A DNA stretch of 12,808 bases from Bacillota bacterium (GTDB taxonomy: Bacteria; Bacillota; DTU030), in NCBI GenBank assembly GCA_012842325.1, contig DUTA01000031.1:1-12808 (forward strand), read 5' to 3'. Shown in pieces: positions 7,846-12,337 of the stretch. The translations under genes were made by a program, and so were the position numbers. The notes beneath the pieces are model-generated. The model was not told the DNA's origin and made no database searches. It saw only the letters and a program-made list of their open reading frames with translations. Every line of letters begins with the position of its first letter. Position 1 is the first letter of the stretch.

Positions 7846-8589
7846 TCATAATAAGCCGAAACCCTTTCTCAATCCCCCTATTTCCCTTTCTTCCAGGGAT
7901 TTTGTCTCTTCACAGCTGTAAGTGCCCTGCTTTTCGTCCCGGACCACCCTTCCCCCTTCCAGGGCGACAACCCTTTTCTTCATGGCATCGACAATGTCCC
8001 GGGCATGGGTGGCCATGATAACGGTGGTTCCCCGCCGGTTGATTTCCACCAGCAGGCGCATGATCTCCCAGGAGGTTTCCGGGTCCAGGTTGCCCGTCGG
8101 TTCATCGGCCAAAAGGACGGGGGGATTGTTGACTATCGCCCGGGCCAGACCTACCCGCTGCTGTTCTCCCCCGGAAAGCTGGGAAGGCATGGAGCGGGAT
8201 TTATGGGCAAGGACCACCAGGTGGAGAACCGCCGGTACCTGCCGCAGTATTTCCCGCCGGGGTGCCTCCACCACCCGCATGGCAAAAGCCACATTCTCAT
8301 AGACGGTCTTGTCGGGCAAAAGGCGAAAATCTTGAAAGACGACACCGATACCCCGCCGGTAATAGGGGATCTGGTGCCGCTTTAACTTTGCTATATTGAC
8401 GCCGTTGACGAGAATCTCCCCCGAACTCGGCAGTTCCTCCCGCAGGAGGAGCTTGGCCAGGGTCGATTTCCCTGCCCCGCTGGGGCCGACGAAAAAGACA
8501 AATTCCCCCTTTTCAATTTCAATACTAATATCCTGCAGAGCTACATTGCCATTGGGATAGACCTTGCTTACATTACACAGCTTGATCAT
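7846..8589 (-). CDS. ftsE: Cell division ATP-binding protein FtsE
   Basis: A 247-residue ABC ATPase that pairs with FtsX. Walker A is GPSGAGKS (35-42), the Q-loop glutamine is 86 in VVFQDFRLL, the signature is LSGGEQQR (138-145), Walker B is VLLADEP (158-164) and the H-loop is His195. The start is the ATG at 8589 with GGGGAG eight bases upstream. This gives the usual FtsE beginning (MIKLCNVSKVYPNGN). A TTG at 8664 would add 25 unusual residues and has no Shine-Dalgarno site. The C-terminus runs roughly 15-20 residues past where FtsE proteins usually end. It is the first gene of the minus-strand division cluster. It acts at the inner membrane face, coupling ATP hydrolysis to activation of the extracellular hydrolase. 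Confidence 0.96.
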   Translation of the reverse strand: MIKLCNVSKVYPNGNVALQDISIEIEKGEFVFFVGPSGAGKSTLAKLLLREELPSSGEILVNGVNIAKLKRHQIPYYRRGIGVVFQDFRLLPDKTVYENVAFAMRVVEAPRREILRQVPAVLHLVVLAHKSRSMPSQLSGGEQQRVGLARAIVNNPPVLLADEPTGNLDPETSWEIMRLLVEINRRGTTVIMATHARDIVDAMKKRVVALEGGRVVRDEKQGTYSCEETKSLEEREIGGLRKGFGLL

Positions 8590-8599
8590 GTCCTTCACT

Positions 8600-8623
8600 C
8601 CCCACTCCAGTCCCCACTCCAGT
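8600..8623. repeat. Two exact copies of a 12-bp repeat upstream of ftsE
   Basis: CCCCACTCCAGT occurs twice head to tail, ending 11 bases before the ftsE ATG. On the coding (minus) strand each copy reads ACTGGAGTGGGG and so carries a GTGGGG that could act as an extra weak ribosome contact. It looks like a recent slippage duplication. Confidence 0.75.
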
Positions 8624-8840
8624 GCGACCCGTATTTCGTCTTTATCTGTATAGCTTTTCGACAACTTGCAGGGAATTCCTGTCGCAGAACATTTTTTCCA
8701 TTTTTTTCAGCGTCTTTTTTACCTCCCGGGGGCCAGCCTCCCCTGTTCAAATAAAGGAAAAAGCAAGCCCTGAACTCCGGACAGAAAAAAACGCCAATTC
8801 CCCCCGGAGGAAACCTCCGCCAATCACCATCTGCACCCAC
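8624..8840. other. Divergent intergenic region, ftsE side
   Basis: No gene is supported here. On the minus strand a weak sigma-A-like pair, TTCCCT (8675-8670), 17 bases, TATACA (8652-8647), would start ftsE mRNA near 8640. Each box matches the consensus only partly. The stretch 8690-8730 is A/T-rich (A-runs on the minus strand), which could raise promoter strength. GGGAGG occurs twice on the minus strand (around 8725-8750), but the following short frame (about 19 codons) has no well-placed start. I see no tRNA or recognisable riboswitch. Confidence 0.4.
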
Positions 8841-8855
8841 CTTCATATACTGTAG
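8826..8855 (+). promoter_or_regulatory. Possible sigma-K/E-type promoter of the Cys-rich protein gene
   Basis: CATATACTG at 8844-8852 fits the mother-cell sigma -10 style (CATAnnnTA for sigma-K, CATACAAT for sigma-E). AC at 8826-8827 lies 16 bases upstream, as in sigma-K promoters; no sigma-E -35 is visible. TATACT is also a good sigma-A -10 but lacks a -35. The same 12 bases CATATACTGTAG precede ctpB on the other strand. The transcript would have a leader of about 110 bases. Confidence 0.4.
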
Positions 8856-8878
8856 GTAGATACGGGGCGAAAGCTGAA

Positions 8879-8927
8879 GACCGGCAGTGCCGGTCGGCTG
8901 CATAACCTTGAGATTGATCACAAGGTT
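8879..8927 (+). promoter_or_regulatory. Two-hairpin leader of the Cys-rich protein gene
   Basis: Hairpin 1: GACCGGCA, G, TGCCGGTC (8879-8895), a perfect inverted repeat that would fold with a 5-base loop and can be extended by AGC/GCT outside it. Hairpin 2: AACCTTG (8904-8910) and CAAGGTT (8921-8927) around a 10-base loop. They end 20 bases before the AAAGGAG of the gene. A GCGAAAGC element precedes them. I compared it from memory with the common riboswitch classes (TPP, SAM, cobalamin, FMN, c-di-GMP-I/II, ZTP, guanidine) and see no match. It may be an unassigned cis-regulatory RNA or an mRNA stabiliser. Confidence 0.45.
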
Positions 8928-8967
8928 AGTAGTGGCTTCGCAACAAGAAAGGAGTGTGCATAAGAAT

Positions 8968-9573
8968 ATGGCCCAAATCCAACAGGTTTTCCCCGGGACC
9001 CAGTGCCAGATTGATTGTATAAGGGTCGAAAAGGTCTATGACCAGTGTTTCCAGCTGGAAGAACTGCCCGATACCATTGAGCTTGATCTTGGCCGGGCCC
9101 TCCTGCCCACCGATAGCATTTCCTGTGAGATTATCGAAGCAACCTGCACAGTTTTGGAACCACTGCGGGATCCCGATCCCGAAGGTTTCCGGACCATCGA
9201 CGTGCAGCAGGATGTAACGGTTACGGTAACAGTCATCGATGCCGCCGGGAACGAAGTTGCCTCCACAACTGTCGATCAACCGTCCCACTTCAAATCTGTC
9301 ACCCTCTTTGCCCCCGAGGGCACCTTCCCCGAATGCGAAATCGTCGATACCTTCTGTGAGCCGGTCTTAATTGTAAACCCCGGCAGTGACACTGAACCTG
9401 CTGTTATAAGAATTCTCAAGAAGCTCTGCAAGATCATCTATGTGGTGGCCACGGTAAACCTCCTGGTTCCCACCTTCGGCTTCTGCCAGCCGGAACCCTG
9501 TGCAGCCTTCCCGCAGGAATTTGTCTGCCCGCCCGAGAATCTTTTCCCACCCCAGCGGCCAGGCCCGGTGTAA
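8968..9573 (+). CDS. Cysteine-rich 201-aa protein of unknown function, possibly spore-associated
   Basis: 201 residues with 11 cysteines. There is no signal peptide and no clear membrane span. N-terminal CQIDCIRVEKVYDQC (Cys13, 17, 27) is followed by a beta-rich middle (TIDVQQDVTVTVTVIDAAGNEV, here given from its centre, then SVTLFAPEGTFPECEIVDTFC) and a proline-rich Cys tail with CQPEPC. Proteins opening with a VEKVYD-C motif are, as I recall, common hypotheticals in spore-forming Clostridia; I cannot name the family with certainty. The beta-strand/Cys pattern suggests a cross-linked structural protein, and the mother-cell-like promoter fits a spore coat or exosporium role (inference). The ATG at 8968 follows AAAGGAG by 13 bases, which is rather long. 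GTG at 8956 is too close to it, and an upstream ATG at 8887 would translate the hairpin leader. A strong terminator follows. Confidence 0.8.
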   Translation: MAQIQQVFPGTQCQIDCIRVEKVYDQCFQLEELPDTIELDLGRALLPTDSISCEIIEATCTVLEPLRDPDPEGFRTIDVQQDVTVTVTVIDAAGNEVASTTVDQPSHFKSVTLFAPEGTFPECEIVDTFCEPVLIVNPGSDTEPAVIRILKKLCKIIYVVATVNLLVPTFGFCQPEPCAAFPQEFVCPPENLFPPQRPGPV

Positions 9574-9600
9574 GCGGCAAGCTCCACGGGAAAGGGGAAG

Positions 9601-9636
9601 ACGGCCCCCAGGCCTCTGCCTGGAGGCCGTTTTTTC
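9601..9636 (+). terminator. Intrinsic terminator of the Cys-rich protein gene
   Basis: Stem ACGGCC-C-CCAGG, six-base loop, CCTGG-A-GGCCGT, with one mismatch and then a T-run (TTTTTT at the end of the stem, continued by CCTTTT). It lies 27 bases after the stop codon. Confidence 0.9.
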
Positions 9637-9779
9637 CTTTTCTGCCGCCTGCTCCGGATCAAGGCCCCCTCCCCCAACCCAATAGTTACCAGTTAGCCGC
9701 ATTTCTGGCCCCGGGCAAACCTGCCGGCGGATAAGGCACCTGACCCTGTCCCCTCTTTTTTCGTACCCCCAGCGGCAGC

Positions 9780-9808
9780 TTGTCCCACCTGGCCTCCCTG
9801 TCTATAAT
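9780..9808 (+). promoter_or_regulatory. Sigma-A promoter of the CAP-domain gene
   Basis: TTGTCC (9780-9785), 17 bases, TATAAT (9803-9808): four of six and six of six consensus matches with ideal spacing. Transcription should begin near 9815, giving a leader of about 30 bases with GGGAGG at 9833-9838 seven bases before the ATG. Confidence 0.8.
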
Positions 9809-9845
9809 GCAAGTAACACCCAATCTAACCAAGGGAGGCGGAGTT

Positions 9846-10583
9846 ATGACCAGAGCAAGAACCGTTGTCACCCTGACCCTTGTAACCCTCCTCATACTAA
9901 CTGTGCTGGCACCGGCAAAGGCAGCAGCGGCCCGCTGGGTCAAGGTGGGGGACCTACCCGGCTACCCCTCCTCTGAGCAGCCGGCCCCTGCCCCGGAACC
10001 GTCGGAACCGGAAGAACCCGCAGAACCAGAAGCACCCCAGGTACCGGAAGAGCCCAAACCGGCACCAAATCCCCAGCCAACACCCTCCGGCAAGGGAAAA
10101 TGGGTCAGTGTGGGGGAGCTCATGAATCCGCCCAAACAGGAGCCCGCTCCCCCGGCGGCCCCAGGCGACCTGCCCCCCATTCCTTCCGGGCTCACCAGTG
10201 CGGAAAAGCAATTCCTCCAGTACCTGAATCAGGAGCGGATTGCCGCCGGCCTCCAGCCCCTGACCGTAGATATGGAACTGGTGCGGTTGGCCAGGCTGAA
10301 AGCCCAGGATATCACCAAATACAACTACAACGGGCACGATTCCCCAACCTACGGCAATCCCTCCTATATGGCCCGCCGGGCCGGGGTGAAGTTTACCCGC
10401 CTGGGCGAGACCATCGTGAAGGCCGGGGATCCCTACAAGGGCCATAAGCTCCTCATGGGAAGCGCTGCCCACCGGAACATCCTCCTCAGCCCCAACTATA
10501 CCAGGGTCGGCATCGGTGTCGATTACTACAACGGCCGGCACAATATCAACGGGCTGGTGGGCGTCAGCCTCCTGGCCGATTAA
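9846..10583 (+). CDS. Secreted CAP-domain (SCP/PR1, YkwD-like) protein
   Basis: 245 residues. Signal peptide 1 to about 28 (hydrophobic core, then AKAAAA). A Pro/Glu/Ala-rich linker (about 42-82) is flanked by two copies of a short motif, WVKVGDLPG (31-39) and WVSVGELMN (86-94), and a second Pro-rich stretch runs to about 113. The C-terminal CAP domain covers 117-245: LNQERIAAGLQPL (128-140), GHDSPTYG with His164 (163-170), GETI with Glu188, AHRNIL with His209, and YTRVGIGV (218-225). The His/Glu/His set of the CAP cleft is present. Known: bacterial CAP proteins are exported, often in sporulating species, where YkwD-type members affect spores; their molecular activity is unsettled. The linker motif repeat may bind the cell wall (inference). 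The ATG at 9846 is fixed by the Shine-Dalgarno site, and the gene has its own promoter and terminator. Confidence 0.92.
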   Translation: MTRARTVVTLTLVTLLILTVLAPAKAAAARWVKVGDLPGYPSSEQPAPAPEPSEPEEPAEPEAPQVPEEPKPAPNPQPTPSGKGKWVSVGELMNPPKQEPAPPAAPGDLPPIPSGLTSAEKQFLQYLNQERIAAGLQPLTVDMELVRLARLKAQDITKYNYNGHDSPTYGNPSYMARRAGVKFTRLGETIVKAGDPYKGHKLLMGSAAHRNILLSPNYTRVGIGVDYYNGRHNINGLVGVSLLAD

Positions 10584-10604
10584 AGAAAGGAATCAGTTTT
10601 TTGC

Positions 10605-10632
10605 GGGCGGCAGCAGGCCGCCCTTTCCCTTT
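10605..10632 (+). terminator. Intrinsic terminator of the CAP-domain gene
   Basis: Perfect seven-base stem GGGCGGC, loop AGCAG, GCCGCCC (10605-10623), then TTTCCCTTTC. It starts 22 bases after the stop. The T-tract is interrupted by C, so efficiency may be moderate. Confidence 0.75.
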
Positions 10633-10710
10633 CCTAATCCGGTGGCACTTTCCGGGGCCGGCCGTTTTTTTACCGGGGCAGCGGCCTACAGGCCCAAAGA
10701 GAAAACCGAG

Positions 10711-10739
10711 TTGCCTTTTGGCCGGGGGCTGCATAGAAT
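10711..10739 (+). promoter_or_regulatory. Sigma-A-like promoter of the small lysine-rich protein gene
   Basis: TTGCCT (10711-10716), 17 bases, TAGAAT (10734-10739): four of six and five of six matches. It lies after the CAP-gene terminator and about 50 bases of leader before the TTG start at 10795. Confidence 0.6.
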
Positions 10740-10794
10740 ATCCCAGCCAAAGATTCCTACCGCGTTCCTACCACCAGTGAAGGGGGGCATCCAA

Positions 10795-10893
10795 TTGAAA
10801 CCGGTGAAAAGAATTAAGGCTGAAGATCTGGGTAAGAAAATTGCCTGGAAAAAGGCCAACACCATAATGAAAAAGAAGAAATGCAGCAGGTGA
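10795..10893 (+). CDS. 32-aa lysine-rich small protein, unknown function
   Basis: A short frame starting with TTG, preceded by GAAGGGGGG and a seven-base spacer, which is an excellent ribosome site. The product has 11 lysines, two arginines and only two acidic residues (net charge about +11), one tryptophan (18) and one cysteine near the end (KKKKCSR). Its own promoter lies upstream and a hairpin series ending in a terminator-like stem lies downstream, so it looks like a complete small gene and not a chance frame. I do not recognise a family. A basic peptide of this kind could bind nucleic acid, DNA in the spore or membranes, but nothing in the sequence decides between these. Confidence 0.5.
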   Translation: MKPVKRIKAEDLGKKIAWKKANTIMKKKKCSR

Positions 10894-10905
10894 CAACCCC
10901 ACAAA

Positions 10906-10996
10906 CCCAACAGGAAGTTGGGAAAGGATATACCTTCCCTGGCTAAATCCAAGTCCGGCAAATAATGCCGTAAGGGCGGTCGCAAGGCCGCCCTTT
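10906..10996 (+). terminator. Hairpin series after the small gene, ending in a terminator-like stem
   Basis: Four potential stems occur within 91 bases. A: CCCAAC/GTTGGG (10906-10922, 5-base loop). B: GGGAA-GG with CCTTCCC (10920-10939), sharing three bases with A, so the two exclude each other. C: CGGCA/TGCCG (10956-10970). D: AAGGGCGGTC, GNRA-type loop GCAA, GGCCGCCCTT (10972-10995, one G-U pair). Stem D is followed by only T then AACA, so it is a weak terminator but strong in stem. Stem D shares AGGCCGCCCTTT with the CAP-gene terminator. Confidence 0.5.
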
Positions 10997-11027
10997 AACA
11001 GGCCCTTTTCCTCTCCCGGCCCCCCAG

Positions 11028-11056
11028 TAACAATCGCCCTTAGCGCACCATAAAAT
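11028..11056 (+). promoter_or_regulatory. Sigma-E-like promoter of the SPOCS-like gene
   Basis: TAACAAT (11028-11034), 14 bases, CATAAAAT (11049-11056). This fits the mother-cell sigma-E pattern (KMATATT, 13-14 bases, CATACAAT) at five of seven and seven of eight positions. A start near 11063 gives a 26-base leader containing the Shine-Dalgarno site. The sigma-A reading (TAAAAT) has no -35. Confidence 0.55.
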
Positions 11057-11088
11057 ATAAGACCTTGGAGTAAGGGGGATAAACCGGC

Positions 11089-12027
11089 ATGACACAACCC
11101 CTGGCAGAGGGACGAATAAAATTTCAGATAACCTACCTGCTCCCCACTCCGCCCAATCCGGAGCTGATCAGCTGCCGCGTCGATGGGGCCCATCTCTTTC
11201 CCGTCTTCCTCAACCACAGGGAAGTCCTGGTTTTCGGCTACTTCACCACGGCCGTCTGTTATTCCTACAGGAGCGACGGGGGCAGCAGGGACTACCATGT
11301 GGCCACCCAGACCCACAACCTGGCCGAGGTAATCCCCCTCCGCTGGGCGCAGGAGGTGCCGGCCGATTGCCCGGCAGCCAGTTTCCGCCTGGAGGTAACC
11401 ACCCCCACCTCCTGGCAGTGCTGGGCCGAGCCCCGGGTACCGGAGATAAAGGAAAAGGGACGCAGGCTCCCCCTCCTGGCCAGCCTCTTTTCTCACCGCC
11501 CCCGCAACCTGGCCGTCTTTGTTGCCAGTGTCATTGCTGTCCAGCTCTTTCCCCGGAGGGAAGAGCTGCCCGCCGAGCCGCCCCGGGAAAGGGAAAAAAC
11601 ACCCTCGCCCCCGGCAACCCAGGGGGAAAAACAAAAACCTGCTCCCCCTCCTGCTGTGCCAAAACCGGCACCGGCGCCGAAAAGGGGCGAAGCCACCGGG
11701 GAAAAATGGGAAGGGCAGAAAAAAAACACCGCCGTGGCTCCGGGGCGCCGGGCAGGCCGCCCCACCCTGCTGACCGGGAAAAAGATCGTCCTCCCGGCTG
11801 CCTTTATACCTACCACAAGCACGGAAGTGACTGATACCAGGGGGAGCAGGAATGGCAGCCTTTCCACCGCAAGCATCCCCGGGAGGCCCTGGCCATATCC
11901 CACAAAAACACTGCCCTTGTCCCCTGTACAGGAGGAAGGAACAGGGACCGCCCCTGCCGCGGCCCCAATCAAAACCTGGCCCAACCTGGCCAAATTGACC
12001 CCTCCCCCCAAACCGCCGGGAGGGTGA
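11089..12027 (+). CDS. SPOCS/DUF3794-like N-terminal beta domain with long disordered Pro/Lys-rich tail
   Basis: 312 residues up to an in-frame TGA. Residues 10 to about 155 look like a compact beta domain: RVDGAHLFPVFLNHREVLVFG (from residue 30, one residue too long to be quoted whole, so note V31, G33, L36, P38, L41, V46-L47-V48, G50, Y58). The same spacing recurs without gaps in the next protein (12338), with 11 identities in 31 positions, so the two are paralogues. The pattern of a short strand, VLV-G, strand and Tyr resembles SPOCS (DUF3794) domains of spore morphogenesis proteins such as SipL; the assignment is tentative. From about 156 on, the sequence is Pro/Lys/Thr-rich and probably disordered. 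ATG 11089 follows GGGGG by 10 bases. No signal peptide is visible. The reading frame stays open for 74 codons beyond the TGA, so the true product may be longer. Confidence 0.72.
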   Translation: MTQPLAEGRIKFQITYLLPTPPNPELISCRVDGAHLFPVFLNHREVLVFGYFTTAVCYSYRSDGGSRDYHVATQTHNLAEVIPLRWAQEVPADCPAASFRLEVTTPTSWQCWAEPRVPEIKEKGRRLPLLASLFSHRPRNLAVFVASVIAVQLFPRREELPAEPPREREKTPSPPATQGEKQKPAPPPAVPKPAPAPKRGEATGEKWEGQKKNTAVAPGRRAGRPTLLTGKKIVLPAAFIPTTSTEVTDTRGSRNGSLSTASIPGRPWPYPTKTLPLSPVQEEGTGTAPAAAPIKTWPNLAKLTPPPKPPGG

Positions 12028-12071
12028 AGATTTCCCTTTCCCCCTGGCAGGATGTCAGGTCAAAGGGGAAA
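12025..12071 (+). other. In-frame TGA with a large stem-loop immediately downstream
   Basis: The TGA at 12025-12027 is followed three bases later by a stem: TTTCCCTTT (12031-12039) pairs with AAAGGGGAAA (12062-12071, one bulged G). After a small internal loop, CCTGG (12043-12047) pairs with TCAGG (12055-12059) and closes the seven-base loop CAGGATG. An extended stem with its apical loop about 20 bases after UGA is roughly the geometry of bacterial selenocysteine insertion elements, but the apical sequence is not diagnostic. Confidence 0.4.
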
Positions 12072-12252
12072 CAAGAACCCGGTCTCCTTCCCGGCCGGGG
12101 AAGGCGTAAGCCCGGGGTCAGGGTCACATATAAAACCGGTACATCTTCTTCCCCTGGGGGAAGAAAAGAGGCAGGAGGAAATAGAGATTAGGCCACGGCC
12201 AAACCAGACCGTGGATTTGGAGGCTGTCTTAAACTCCCTGCGGCTGTTTTAG
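12052..12252 (+). CDS. Downstream open frame, in frame with the SPOCS-like gene; possible continuation or separated C-terminus
   Basis: It has 66 codons from ATG 12052 and lies in the same frame as the gene ending at 12027; the frame is open from 12028. The last third reads like ordinary protein (EEIEIRPRPNQTVDL, then VLNSLRLF), not like the disordered linker before it. The ATG sits in the loop of the stem-loop with AGG directly against it and no properly spaced Shine-Dalgarno site, so independent initiation looks poor. Options are a nonsense mutation splitting one gene, stop-codon readthrough or recoding, a sequencing error, or chance. It ends at TAG 12250-12252, right before the heptamer array. 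Confidence 0.4.
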   Translation: MSGQRGNKNPVSFPAGEGVSPGSGSHIKPVHLLPLGEEKRQEEIEIRPRPNQTVDLEAVLNSLRLF

Positions 12253-12254
12253 AA

Positions 12255-12282
12255 ATTGACAATTGCCAATGGACAATTGACA
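12255..12282 (+). repeat. Tandem heptamer array, consensus ATTGACA
   Basis: Four consecutive units: ATTGACA, ATTGCCA, ATGGACA, ATTGACA, with a decayed fifth (ATTATTT). It begins two bases after a TAG stop. It matches the array at 1820-1847 (opposite strand), which also begins a few bases after a stop. The last unit supplies the -35 of the next gene's promoter. Confidence 0.75.
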
Positions 12283-12306
12283 ATTATTTATTCGCGTATA
12301 TATAAA
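12277..12306 (+). promoter_or_regulatory. Sigma-A-like promoter using a heptamer-array -35
   Basis: TTGACA (12277-12282, perfect), 18 bases, TATAAA (12301-12306). With 16 bases the -10 would be TATATA. The start would be near 12313, leaving about 25 bases before the TTG start at 12338, with AGGGAGG at 12322-12328. Confidence 0.55.
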
Positions 12307-12337
12307 TCAAGCTCATGGAGAAGGGAGGAAATCGCCC

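Noticed and set aside
8590..8664. N-terminal extension of FtsE from a TTG at 8664
   Set aside because: It has no Shine-Dalgarno site, the extension includes the duplicated LEWG repeat, and the usual FtsE start is at 8589 with a good ribosome site.
8840..8967. Leader of the Cys-rich gene as a c-di-GMP-I or other known riboswitch
   Set aside because: The conserved cores of the common classes are missing; only generic hairpins and a GNRA-like loop are seen.
10640..10680. T-run at about 10664-10671 as a second terminator after the CAP gene
   Set aside because: The preceding GC-rich bases (GGCCGGCC palindrome) give only a three-base stem with a usable loop. The hairpin at 10605 is a better candidate.
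10768..11634. Minus-strand open frame (288 codons) covering the small gene and the SPOCS-like gene
   Set aside because: It crosses terminators and promoters of plus-strand genes and has no recognisable domain. The plus-strand frame has a Shine-Dalgarno site, a promoter and a paralogue.
11493..12011. Minus-strand open frame (172 codons) opposite the Pro-rich tail
   Set aside because: Gly/Val-rich antisense of a Pro/Lys-rich stretch. Such shadows are common in GC-rich DNA, and no start signals are seen.
12255..12290. Heptamer array as a CRISPR or attachment site
   Set aside because: The units are 7 bases without spacers, and no cas, integrase or transposase gene is in the window.
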